From Claveliimonas monacensis (GTDB lineage Bacteria; Bacillota; Clostridia; Lachnospirales; Lachnospiraceae): 64,000 nt of DNA. The translations under genes and the position numbers were made by a program. The stretch is taken from positions 310,001-374,000 of the forward strand of contig NZ_JADCKL010000002.1 in assembly GCF_014982975.1 (NCBI RefSeq), in the 5' to 3' direction. The stretch's first letter is position 1. Each line of letters opens with the position of its first letter. Below the pieces are notes generated by a model. It was not told the DNA's origin. It did no database searches and saw nothing but the letters and a program-made list of their open reading frames with translations. This document shows positions 32,657 to 41,113 of this stretch, one piece after another.

Positions 32657-34259
32657 ATCCGCAGCAGAAAAACTAAAATCTGTCTCTGTCTGGGCGAAGA
32701 CTGCCTTTGTGCTCTGGCTGCTGGGCGGCGCTGTGTCCGCCTTCGCGGCGTACAGGTTTATCTACCAGCACAATTTTTACATCAGGTGGTACAGCATCTC
32801 CTACTCGTCCCCCCTCTGGGCGACATACGCCCTGAGCCTTGGACTCCTGGCGGGAGCGGCGCTGGCCGCTTATCTCTACCTGCATTTTTTCCGCTCCAGA
32901 GCGGATGGCTGGAAAAAGCTGAAGGTGCGGGCCCTGGACCAGCTCAACGCTGAGCTCTTGCTGGCCGCGGCCATCCTCACAGGATTTCTTTGGGTGGGGG
33001 AGCTAAGGTCCGTGGTCTTTCAGTCCGAGTCCCTGGCAGGCTTTTTCGTCTTTTACGGTCTGGAGAGCCTGACACTTGGCTGCGCGCTCCTCTTCTTCCC
33101 CCTGGCCCTCCTCTTTCTCGGCTGCCTCATCCTGCTGATACGGCGCCGTCTCCTGGGCATATGGGGGGACACCTCCTGGATATGCAGGCTGTACCGGAGG
33201 TGGCAGAAGTCCACTCCCTTTGAGAAGCAGCTGCGCACAAAATATCTCCTGTCCTTCACCCTGATGGCAGGGGGCATCCTCCTTGGCATCGTGTGCTTCT
33301 ATCTTCTCTCCACCTGGTATGGCGCAGACGAGCTGATCATCCTGGGTCTTATCAGCGAGTTCCTCACCTTTCTGGCAGCCGCATGGGCCTTAAACAACCG
33401 GCTCTACACAGATCTGGGGCAGCTCCTCGGGCAGATAGGGGCCATGGCAGGCGGGGACCTGTCTGTCCGCACCTCCCTGGATGCCAGGTCGGACCTGTAT
33501 CCCGCCTCCTGCCAGCTGGGAGAGATAAGCGAAAGCCTGCAGACCATCCTGGATAAGCAAATGCGGGCGGAGCGGATGAAGATCGACCTTATCACCAATG
33601 TGTCCCACGACCTGAAGACCCCCCTGACCTCCATGATCGGGTACGTGGACCTCTTAAAGCAGGAGCCCTTGAGCGACGCAGCACAGGATTACGTGGAAGT
33701 GCTGTCCTCCCGGATGGAGAGCTTAAAGGACATGATACAGGACATCTTTGACCTGTCCAAGTCCACCAGCGGCACCGCGGAGCTCCACCTGGAGACGCTG
33801 GACATGAAAAAGCTACTGGAGCAGACGCTGGGGGACATGGAGGACGCCATAAAGAGCAGCGACATGGTCATCCGTGAGGCTATGCCTGAGATGCCCCTCA
33901 AGTTCACAGGGGACGGCAAAAAAATGTACCGGGTGCTCCAGAACCTGATCGGGAACGCCCTGAAATACTCCCTTGCCGGGACCCGCATCTACATCATCGC
34001 GGAGCGGCGGGCCTCCCAGGTCCAGGTCACCATCAAGAACACCGCTGCCTACGAGATGGATTTTACCTCGGAAGAAATTATGGAGCGGTTCGCCAGGGGA
34101 GATAAATCCAGGAACACGGAGGGACACGGCCTGGGCCTTGCCATAGCGGAGAGCTTTGTAAAGAACATGAAAGGCGGGCTGCAGGTCACCGTGGACGGCG
34201 ACCAGTTCAAGGTACAGCTCACCTTTCCTGTCGTGGAGGAGACGAGGGTGATAGCGTAG
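32628..34259 (+). CDS. Sensor histidine kinase
   Basis: The protein has 543 aa if TTG 32628 is used (AAAGGTGG 9 nt upstream); ATG 32649 is an alternative without an SD. About six membrane spans occupy residues 20-270, with only short external loops. A HAMP-like linker, a HisKA domain (ITNVSHDLKTPLTSMIGYVD) and an HATPase domain (NLIGNALKYS, then GHGLGLAIAES) follow. The membrane-embedded sensor part suggests a signal in or at the membrane. The neighbouring YdbS/T-like genes are plausible targets. Confidence 0.9.
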   Translation: MATRLKNMIKSAAEKLKSVSVWAKTAFVLWLLGGAVSAFAAYRFIYQHNFYIRWYSISYSSPLWATYALSLGLLAGAALAAYLYLHFFRSRADGWKKLKVRALDQLNAELLLAAAILTGFLWVGELRSVVFQSESLAGFFVFYGLESLTLGCALLFFPLALLFLGCLILLIRRRLLGIWGDTSWICRLYRRWQKSTPFEKQLRTKYLLSFTLMAGGILLGIVCFYLLSTWYGADELIILGLISEFLTFLAAAWALNNRLYTDLGQLLGQIGAMAGGDLSVRTSLDARSDLYPASCQLGEISESLQTILDKQMRAERMKIDLITNVSHDLKTPLTSMIGYVDLLKQEPLSDAAQDYVEVLSSRMESLKDMIQDIFDLSKSTSGTAELHLETLDMKKLLEQTLGDMEDAIKSSDMVIREAMPEMPLKFTGDGKKMYRVLQNLIGNALKYSLAGTRIYIIAERRASQVQVTIKNTAAYEMDFTSEEIMERFARGDKSRNTEGHGLGLAIAESFVKNMKGGLQVTVDGDQFKVQLTFPVVEETRVIA

Positions 34260-34293
34260 CGGAGGCTATGGCCTTCGCTTCACCCTGCTCGCC

Positions 34294-35352
34294 CTACTGC
34301 TTCTCCCATCCTTCTTTTATCATCTTTCTGAGCTCCTCAAAGGACCGGAGTCCCCCGAGAGCGTCATAGGCCTCCACACAGCTTGCCCCTGTGGCCGCTG
34401 CCAGATGGAGGCTTTCTTCGATGGAGCACCCGTCAAGCTGCGCCTTCAGGAAAGCCGCAATGCTTGTGTCGCCTGCCCCTGTGCCGGAGAGCACCTTCGC
34501 AGGCTTGTAGCTCCTCTCAAAGATCTCCCTGCTGCCGTCCGTGTAGTACATGCCCGGCGCGCCGCACTTGATGAGAAGGCTCCTGGCCCCCATGGCAAGC
34601 ACTTTCTGCGCCAGGGGCCGGATGTCCGCCTCCACGCCGATGACAGAGGTCACATCCGCCCCGGCCGCCCGGGTCATCCACTCCTCATAGCGGGGCCTGT
34701 CCGCCATGAAGCAGAGCTCCTCCACACTGGGCACAAAGTAGTCCACACAGGGGAGGACGCGGCGCAGGATCTTCTCCCAGTCCGCCCGTCCCGCATCCGA
34801 GTCGGGGTCCACGGCCGCCATGTCGAGGGAGGTGGTAAGTCCCAGCTCCTTCACCCTCCGGAAGATCTCCTCCAGCTGTGCTCCCTCCGCCTCGTACATG
34901 TGCCGCATGATGGGCGGGTAGCCGAAGTGGAAGTGGGACGCCCCCGCGATCCGGTCAAGATCCAGATCCTCCGCACGGAAGGTGTCGTTGGCCCCCGGGT
35001 TGTGGAGGAAGATCCGGTCCGTGCCCGGCGGCGCGATGACGATGGAGTAGGAGGTACCGCTGTCCTCTGAGACGATCATGCCCTCCTCTGCCCCGTATCT
35101 TTTCAGGCGGTCCAGGACGATCTGCCCGAACTCGTCGTCCCCCACCTTGCCCATCAGCTCCACGTCCGCGCCGAGCACCTTCAGCGCCAGCCCTGTGTTG
35201 GCCACGGCGCCGCCGGTGCTGATGTTCACATCCTTCATCTGGACCAGTTTCCCGGGGATCAGGACGCTGGAGAGAGGCTGGGCCTTCTCCGAGGAGAACA
35301 CAGGGGTGATATCCAGGCAGATGTGCCCTGCCACAATGATCTTTCCCGCCAT
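34294..35352 (-). CDS. PfkB family carbohydrate kinase
   Basis: The protein has 352 aa. The N-terminal signature is ISTGGAVANTGLALKVLGADV, and the C-terminal active-site motif is LSGTGAGDTSIAAFL with the catalytic Asp. It lies 8 nt after the aldolase gene, last in a five-gene catabolic operon. It probably phosphorylates a ketose or polyol before aldol cleavage. The substrate is not identifiable. Confidence 0.88.
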   Translation of the reverse strand: MAGKIIVAGHICLDITPVFSSEKAQPLSSVLIPGKLVQMKDVNISTGGAVANTGLALKVLGADVELMGKVGDDEFGQIVLDRLKRYGAEEGMIVSEDSGTSYSIVIAPPGTDRIFLHNPGANDTFRAEDLDLDRIAGASHFHFGYPPIMRHMYEAEGAQLEEIFRRVKELGLTTSLDMAAVDPDSDAGRADWEKILRRVLPCVDYFVPSVEELCFMADRPRYEEWMTRAAGADVTSVIGVEADIRPLAQKVLAMGARSLLIKCGAPGMYYTDGSREIFERSYKPAKVLSGTGAGDTSIAAFLKAQLDGCSIEESLHLAAATGASCVEAYDALGGLRSFEELRKMIKEGWEKQ

Positions 35353-35360
35353 AGGCTCAC

Positions 35361-36194
35361 CTACCCTCTTCCCGCGCTTCCGAAGACGCGCATCTTCTTC
35401 ATGGTCTCCTGCTTCACAGCCTCGGTGATCTGGTTCTGGATATCCGTAAGGCCAAATCCCTCCTTATACCCGTCGTGGGCCGCCTTTGCGGCCGCGCAGT
35501 TGATGTCCGTGAAGATGTTGACCTTGCTGATGCCGTTTGCCACGCAGTTCCGGAAATCCTCATCCGTCAGGCCGCTGCCGCCGTGGAGCACCAGGGGGGC
35601 GGGGACGATCTGCGCGATCCGGGCCAGCCGGCTGATGTCCAGCTTCGGCTTCTCCTTGTAGGCGCCGTGGGCTGTGCCGATGGCCACCGCCAGGGCGTCC
35701 ACGCCGGTGCGCTGCGCAAAGTCCAGCGCCTGCTCCGGCTCGGTGTAGATGCTGTCGTCGCCGGCGCCCTCGTCGTTGGCCCCCACATGTCCCAGCTCCG
35801 CCTCCACGGACACGCCCAGGAGGTGGGCCGTCTTCGTCATCTGAGCCACCCGGGCAATGTTGTTCTCATAGGTGTCTGTGGAGCAGTCGTACATGATGGA
35901 GGAAAAGCCAAGACGCAGGGCCTCCCCGATCTTCTCCTCCGTCAGGCCGTGGTCAAAGTGGAGCACCACCGGCACAGACGCCTTCCTGGCCATGGGCAGG
36001 AGGAAGTAAGAGAGCTCCTCCAGGCTGGCGTAGGGCAGGAGCACCTCCGCCGTGCCGATGATGACCGGGCTTTTCAGCTCCTCGGCCGCCGCAAGGACGC
36101 CCTTGGCCATCTCCAGGCTGACCGTGTTGAAAAGACCCACGCCGTATTTCTTCTCGCGGGCGTCTTTTAAAACTTCCCTTAATGTCACTAACAT
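35361..36194 (-). CDS. Class II fructose-bisphosphate aldolase family protein
   Basis: The protein has 277 aa. The zinc-binding His is in VVLHFDHGLTEEKI, and the HGGSGLTDEDFRNC block carries the phosphate-binding glycine loop. It resembles the GatY/KbaY/IolJ branch that cleaves 1,6-bisphosphates or related ketose phosphates to dihydroxyacetone phosphate plus an aldehyde. Its cluster with a kinase and isomerases supports a catabolic role rather than glycolysis. Confidence 0.87.
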   Translation of the reverse strand: MLVTLREVLKDAREKKYGVGLFNTVSLEMAKGVLAAAEELKSPVIIGTAEVLLPYASLEELSYFLLPMARKASVPVVLHFDHGLTEEKIGEALRLGFSSIMYDCSTDTYENNIARVAQMTKTAHLLGVSVEAELGHVGANDEGAGDDSIYTEPEQALDFAQRTGVDALAVAIGTAHGAYKEKPKLDISRLARIAQIVPAPLVLHGGSGLTDEDFRNCVANGISKVNIFTDINCAAAKAAHDGYKEGFGLTDIQNQITEAVKQETMKKMRVFGSAGRG

Positions 36195-36212
36195 ATCGTT
36201 TCCGCCCCCTGT

Positions 36213-37247
36213 CTACGCAAGTCCCATCAGCAGGTTCATGACATACATCTCCAGGGCCTCGAAGTCGCGGTTCTCCACGCATTTCTTCTGGAAGTCGTAG
36301 TCAAATCTCTCCACCTTCTCCTCCAGGGCCTTGAAGATGTTCAGGCTGTTCTCCAGGTGCTTGTAGCTGTCCTCGTCCTTTGTGGTGCGCATTGCCTTCA
36401 CATCCAGGCCCACGTACTCGCCGTGGCTGCCGTAGCCGTTCTCCTTGAGCACTTTTACCTGGTTGAAGGCGGCCCGCAGGTTCTCCACGCCGAAGCTCTT
36501 GTCCTGGTCGTAGCGGATGCCGTTCTGGTCGTTGAGGTGCACGGTCATGAGCTTGCCCATGGCCATGGCGAACCCTATCTCGTGAGCCGGGTCAAGGCCT
36601 GCCAGGATGGCGTGGGCGCTCTCCAGGTTGCCGCCCACCCGGGAGGGATCGATGGTCGCGGCGGAGATGGCCATCACGTGTCCCATGGTGCCGCAGATGC
36701 TCCGGTCGATGGGCTCGTTTGGCTTGGGCTCGATGCAGACGCGGATCTTCGAGTCATACTCCAGCATCTTGTTGATGGCCTCGATGAGCATCTTCGTGGC
36801 CCACACAGGGGATTTGCTCTCCGCGCAGAGGGTGCCCTCCCTCGCCAGCCAGAGAACGATCATGTCCGTCCCCAGCTCGTTGGCGATGTCGATGGAGCGG
36901 TAAGCCCTCCACATGGCGTACTCCCTGTCCTCAGCGGAGGTGCTCATGAAGCCGCCGTCCATGGTGTGCTCGTCCATCCAGAGGCGGGGTGCCACGAACT
37001 CAGCCTTCAGGTTGTACTTGTCCAGCATCTTCTTCAGCTCTCTTGCCTTCTCCTTGATCTCCTCCTCTGTGTAGTCGTTGATGTTCGGCACCGCGTCGTC
37101 GTCGTGGAACTGCACGGCGGAGAAACCCAGCTCCGCGAATTTCTTAAATTTCTCCTCGATGGGAATGGTCTGTCTTGTAGCCGGGCCGTAGGAGTCTGCC
37201 CCCTCGTGCACGTTCCAGGGTCCTACGGAAAATTTGAATTTTGTCAT
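36213..37247 (-). CDS. Xylose isomerase-like TIM-barrel protein
   Basis: The protein has 344 aa. Motifs of the short, actinobacterial-type xylose isomerases are present: FHDDDAVPN with the catalytic-base region, IEPKPNEPID with metal-ligand Glu, and HLNDQNGIRYDQDKSFG. The C-terminal extension of classical enzymes is shorter. It likely interconverts an aldose and a ketose. The substrate may not be xylose, as no xylulokinase is present. Confidence 0.8.
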   Translation of the reverse strand: MTKFKFSVGPWNVHEGADSYGPATRQTIPIEEKFKKFAELGFSAVQFHDDDAVPNINDYTEEEIKEKARELKKMLDKYNLKAEFVAPRLWMDEHTMDGGFMSTSAEDREYAMWRAYRSIDIANELGTDMIVLWLAREGTLCAESKSPVWATKMLIEAINKMLEYDSKIRVCIEPKPNEPIDRSICGTMGHVMAISAATIDPSRVGGNLESAHAILAGLDPAHEIGFAMAMGKLMTVHLNDQNGIRYDQDKSFGVENLRAAFNQVKVLKENGYGSHGEYVGLDVKAMRTTKDEDSYKHLENSLNIFKALEEKVERFDYDFQKKCVENRDFEALEMYVMNLLMGLA

Positions 37248-37343
37248 TGTCTTTTTCGTCCTTTCTTTTTCATGATAAGGGCGTGTCTGTAGAAGGCACG
37301 CCCACTGTTCTTTTTGCGTTACGTTCTTCTTTCTAATCTGTAT

Positions 37344-38345
37344 CTAATCTGTCTTCAGGGCGTCGTCAAAGGCCACGTCGGAGGGCGAAAAGTTGATCTG
37401 CTTCGTGAACTCGCAGGCCTCCGTGCCGCCGAAGACGCGCTCCATGCCGCTGTCCTCCCACTCGATGGACAGGGGGCCGTCGTAGCCGATCTGGTTCAGC
37501 ACCCGGATGATGTTGTCAAAGTCTACATCCCCGTGTCCGGGAGAGACGAAATTCCAGCCTCTCCTCTGATCGCCGAAGGTGATGTGGGAGCCCAGGATGC
37601 CGTTGCGGCCGTTCAGGTTCAGCTTGGCGTCCTTGATATGTACATGGTACACGCGGTCCGCAAAGTCATAGAGGAACATAGCCGGGTCCAGGCCCTGCCA
37701 GATCAGGTGGCTGGGGTCAAAGTTGATGCCCAGGGTCGGCCTGTAGTCAAAGATCTCCAGCAACTTCTTCGTGCTCCAGTAGTCGTAGGCGATCTCCGTG
37801 GGGTGCACCTCCAGGGCCAGCTTCACGCCGCACTCGTCATAGACGTCCATGATGGGGGACCAGAGCTCCCTGATCCTCTGGTAGCCTGCCTCCACCTGCT
37901 CCTCGCTTGTCTGGGGGAAGGAGTACCACATCTTCCAGATGGGAGAACCCATGAAGAAGGTGACCGTGTCCACGCCCATGTTCTTCGCCGCCCGGGCCGC
38001 GTACTTCATCTGCTGTGTGCCCCAGGCGCGGATCTCCTCCGGCTTGCCGGCCAGGGCGGAGGGAGCGAAGTTGTCCAGCCTCGGGTCGTAAGCCCACTGC
38101 TCCGCGTCGCCCACGCACTGTCCCGGCAGGTGCATGCCGATGGCCCAGCAGCCCAGGTCATACTTCGCCAGCGTGTCTTTCAGCTCCTTCACATAGCTCT
38201 CGTCCTTTGCGGCCTTCTCCACGTCGATCTGTCCCCAGGACGCGATCTCCAGCCCCTCATATCCCATCTTCTGCGCAGTCTGGCACATCTCCTCCATCGG
38301 AAGGTCCGCCCACTGTCCTGTAAATATCGTTACCGGTCTTGCCAT
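37344..38345 (-). CDS. Sugar phosphate isomerase/epimerase family TIM-barrel protein
   Basis: The protein has 333 aa of the AP endonuclease-2/IolE-like fold. Visible motifs are MGYEGLEIASWGQ, ALEVHPTEIAYDYW (metal-ligand Glu/His), INFDPSHLIWQG and the HIKDAKLN strand. Such proteins are often paired with Gfo/Idh dehydrogenases, as here (27 nt downstream of one). The reaction is unknown. A GGGCGTG/CACGCCC hairpin (about 37284-37304) lies after it, before the next gene. Confidence 0.82.
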   Translation of the reverse strand: MARPVTIFTGQWADLPMEEMCQTAQKMGYEGLEIASWGQIDVEKAAKDESYVKELKDTLAKYDLGCWAIGMHLPGQCVGDAEQWAYDPRLDNFAPSALAGKPEEIRAWGTQQMKYAARAAKNMGVDTVTFFMGSPIWKMWYSFPQTSEEQVEAGYQRIRELWSPIMDVYDECGVKLALEVHPTEIAYDYWSTKKLLEIFDYRPTLGINFDPSHLIWQGLDPAMFLYDFADRVYHVHIKDAKLNLNGRNGILGSHITFGDQRRGWNFVSPGHGDVDFDNIIRVLNQIGYDGPLSIEWEDSGMERVFGGTEACEFTKQINFSPSDVAFDDALKTD

Positions 38346-38372
38346 ATCGTTTCTCTCCTTTCACGTCCGGGT

Positions 38373-39512
38373 CTACAGTTCCACCCAGATATTTCCCTTC
38401 TCATTGCTCTCCAGGCACGCCTCCACGTACCGAAGGCCGTTCACGCCGTCCTCCACCGTCGGGTAGTCGATCATATCTTCTGTAAAGCTGCCTGCCTTCT
38501 TCGCGGCCACGCACTCTGTAAAGCTGTCGTACAGGTTGCCCATGGCCTCGATCCAGCCCTCTGTGTGGCCTGCCGGAAGGCGTCCGTACTTCGCGGCTCC
38601 CGGCGTCACAGTCCCGTAGCCCCGCTTGATGGTGCGGGCGATGCCGTCCTCCCCGATCAGGGTCATCTCCTCCGGGTTCTCCTGGAACCAGAGGATCGTC
38701 CCCCTGGACCCGTAGATGCGCACCCGCAGGCTGTTGTCGCAGCCGATGGCGAACTGGGAGGTCCAGTTCACCCCTGTGGCGCCGCCCTCGTACTCCACCA
38801 GGATCTGGTCGTTGTCGTCCAGCTTTCTGCCCGGCACGACCACGTCCATCTTGGCCAGGACTCTCTTGATCTTCAGGCCTGTCATGGTCGCCACCGCGTT
38901 CTCCACATGGGTACCCAGATCACCCAGGCAGTTCACTCTGCCGGAACGGGCGGGATCGCATCTCCACTCGCCCTGCTTGCCGCCCCAGTCGTTCTCATTG
39001 TAGAGCCATCCCTGGGGATACTCGGCCATGACGGTGCGGACAGTGCCGATCTCTCCCGCCTTGATGAGATCCCGGATGTACTTGGCCGTCACGTGGCCCA
39101 TGTAGGTGTAGGTCACCATGAAGAGAAGGCCCTTCTCCTCTGCCAGGTCCGCCAGCTCCCGGGCCTGGGCGCTGTCTGTGGCCAGGGGCTTGTCGCAGGC
39201 CACATGGATGCCCGCCTCCAGGAAGGCTTTGCAGATCTCGTAGTGGGTGGCGTTCGGCGTCACCACGACCACAAAGTCAATGCCGTCCTCCCTCTGGCTC
39301 TCCGCCGCTGCCATCTCCTTATAGTCCGCGTAGCATCTTGCCGGCTCCAGGCCCAGCGCCTCGCCCTGCGCCTTCGTCTTCTCCGGGCTTCTGGAGAAGC
39401 ATCCCGCCACAAGCTTGGCGGAGCTGTCCACTGCGATCGCTTTCCTGTGGGCGTCCCCGATAAACGCGCCGGGGCCTCCGCCCACCATACCGTAGGTTAA
39501 TGTACTGCTCAT
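38373..39512 (-). CDS. Gfo/Idh/MocA family NAD(P)-dependent oxidoreductase
   Basis: The protein has 379 aa from ATG 39512 (AGGAGG 8 nt upstream). The Rossmann start is TYGMVGGGPGAFIGDAH, and the catalytic-region motif is ACDKPLATDS, a variant of EKP. It is the first gene of the sugar operon divergent from an AraC regulator. It probably oxidises a sugar or cyclitol hydroxyl to a keto group as the entry step, which is inference. Confidence 0.9.
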   Translation of the reverse strand: MSSTLTYGMVGGGPGAFIGDAHRKAIAVDSSAKLVAGCFSRSPEKTKAQGEALGLEPARCYADYKEMAAAESQREDGIDFVVVVTPNATHYEICKAFLEAGIHVACDKPLATDSAQARELADLAEEKGLLFMVTYTYMGHVTAKYIRDLIKAGEIGTVRTVMAEYPQGWLYNENDWGGKQGEWRCDPARSGRVNCLGDLGTHVENAVATMTGLKIKRVLAKMDVVVPGRKLDDNDQILVEYEGGATGVNWTSQFAIGCDNSLRVRIYGSRGTILWFQENPEEMTLIGEDGIARTIKRGYGTVTPGAAKYGRLPAGHTEGWIEAMGNLYDSFTECVAAKKAGSFTEDMIDYPTVEDGVNGLRYVEACLESNEKGNIWVEL

Positions 39513-39571
39513 GCTGTCAACCTCCTTTTTCATTCTGTCTTCACTATAGGACAACCGGCGCGTCCCGGCCC

Positions 39572-39599
39572 TGACAAGTTCAGGTTCAGACTATGACAA
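39572..39599. promoter_or_regulatory. Candidate AraC operator, direct repeats
   Basis: TGACAA occurs at 39572-39577 and 39594-39599, 22 bp apart (two helical turns) in the same orientation. AraC proteins bind this type of direct repeat. The minus-strand TATAGT (39543-39548) for the catabolic operon has no good -35, as expected of an activator-dependent promoter. Confidence 0.5.
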
Positions 39600-39612
39600 A
39601 TTAGCTTTTTTA

Positions 39613-39641
39613 TTTACAGGCTCCCGTCTGTCTTATATACT
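39613..39641 (+). promoter_or_regulatory. Promoter of the AraC regulator gene
   Basis: TTTACA (39613-39618) and TATACT (39636-39641) are separated by 17 nt. Confidence 0.7.
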
Positions 39642-39661
39642 GGAAACGAGGTGAAACTGCG

Positions 39662-40570
39662 ATGAGAGATGAATTTGAAATGATTTCCCACGAGGCGGGA
39701 AACTATAAAATGTTTGTTGTCAACATGCTGTACCGGACGCCCCACGTGCACAAGGACTTTGAGGTCTGCCTCCTGCTGGACGGGAGCCTCTCCCTCCTGT
39801 CCAGGGGGCGCACATTCACTTATAAAAAAGGGGACATGTGGGTGGTCAACCCCTTCGAGAGCCATGAGCTGGCGGCCTCCCGGCCGGCCCTCATCCTCTC
39901 CCTGCAGATCTCCCCCTCCTTTTTCGCGCCCGTATTCCCGCAGATGGAAAATCTGGAGTTTTCCCTGGAACCCCCGGCGGATCCCCGGGCGCTTCGCTCC
40001 TCCCTCCTGGAGATCGCGTCCGCCTACTTCCAAAAAGAGGGGGAGGACGCTCCCCTGCGGCTTGCCGGTCTTATTTTCCTTTTCTTCGACCGGCTCCTGT
40101 CCTCCATCCCCCATGTCCGCCTGCCGGAGAAGGAGCGGCAGATGACCGCCACCAAGGCGCGCCGGATCCGGATCATCAGCGACTACATCGACGCGCACTA
40201 TTCGGAGAAACTGCTCCTCACGGACATTGCGGGCGAGCTGGGGCTGACCATGAGCTGGCTGTCCCACTTCTTCAAGGACGCCTTCGGCATGTCCTTCCAG
40301 GCCTACCTGATGAAGATCCGGTGCGAAAAAGCCCGCCAGCTTCTCCTGCTGACGGACTTCACGCTTCTGGATATCAGCATCGCCTGCGGCTTCTCTGACA
40401 TCAAATATTTAAATAAAGGGTTTGCGCGGCAGTTCGGCTGCTCGCCGCGGCAGTACCGGCTGCACTTTGAGAGCGAGGATCTGGCCCTGCAGCAGCGGTC
40501 CATGCTCTCCACCCAGGAGGTGCTCTCAGCCTCCACGAGCCGGATCATACTGGAGGGCTATCTGGAATAA
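39662..40570 (+). CDS. AraC family transcriptional regulator
   Basis: The protein has 302 aa. The N-terminal cupin-like sugar-sensing domain includes HVHKDFEVCLLLDGSLSL. The C-terminal pair of HTH motifs spans about 165-265 (LLTDIAGELGLTMSWLSHFF, then ISIACGFSDIKYLNKGFARQ, then the family-ending FGCSPRQYR). GAGGTG precedes the ATG. It is divergent from the sugar operon and is its likely activator. Confidence 0.9.
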   Translation: MRDEFEMISHEAGNYKMFVVNMLYRTPHVHKDFEVCLLLDGSLSLLSRGRTFTYKKGDMWVVNPFESHELAASRPALILSLQISPSFFAPVFPQMENLEFSLEPPADPRALRSSLLEIASAYFQKEGEDAPLRLAGLIFLFFDRLLSSIPHVRLPEKERQMTATKARRIRIISDYIDAHYSEKLLLTDIAGELGLTMSWLSHFFKDAFGMSFQAYLMKIRCEKARQLLLLTDFTLLDISIACGFSDIKYLNKGFARQFGCSPRQYRLHFESEDLALQQRSMLSTQEVLSASTSRIILEGYLE

Positions 40571-40572
40571 CC

Positions 40573-40995
40573 TTACTTCTTCACCTGTTCCAGGGCAGCC
40601 AGGATCGTCTTCATCCCGCTTTTCTGGTCGATGCCTCTGGTTGTGAGCGTATTGTTGACAAGAGACAGCTTCAGCTTAACGCCCTCCGCCTTCAGTTTGA
40701 TGATCCTCTGGGACGGCATCAGTCCATGTCCGATCTTCAGCTCCCGGATCTGGTCAAAGGGCAGACAGACTTTCCCGTAGATATGGGAGATGTCAAAGGT
40801 CTCCAGGATCGCGATCACCAGCGATCTCTCCGTGACGCCCACATAGCAGTACACATTGCTCAGGGCTCCCAAAGCCAGGATCTCCACCGCGCCTCCCATG
40901 ATCGTCCCCCAGGCTTTTCCCGTGTAGGTCTCCCCTTCCGGACGGATCTCCTCAAGCATCCGGTCCATATCAGCCGCATTCATCAGCAGTGCCAT
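40573..40995 (-). CDS. Small PH-like domain protein of unknown function
   Basis: The protein has 140 aa from ATG 40995 (GGGAGG 7 nt upstream); the ATG at 41001 is too close to the SD. Alternating strands (VYCYVGVTERSLVIAIL, YGKVCLPFDQIRELKIG, QRIIKLKAEGVKLKLSLV) and a C-terminal helix suggest a bacterial PH-like fold. It converges on araC with 2 nt between stops. Function unknown. Confidence 0.5.
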   Translation of the reverse strand: MALLMNAADMDRMLEEIRPEGETYTGKAWGTIMGGAVEILALGALSNVYCYVGVTERSLVIAILETFDISHIYGKVCLPFDQIRELKIGHGLMPSQRIIKLKAEGVKLKLSLVNNTLTTRGIDQKSGMKTILAALEQVKK

Positions 40996-41113
40996 AACCA
41001 TTCCTCCCTTCCAAGAACTGAAATTCCCTGTTTCTGCTTTTATCTTAGCGCATGCCGGGACGATGGTTCCACCGCATCTGTGGTACATTTGTGTTAATTC
41101 CATGTAAAATGAT

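Noticed and set aside
37314-39500. A 728-codon open frame on the plus strand, antisense to the sugar operon
   Set aside because: It is a shadow of GC-rich coding sequence on the minus strand. It is rich in Val/Leu/His/Arg without family motifs and has no SD, while both minus-strand genes have clear domain signatures.
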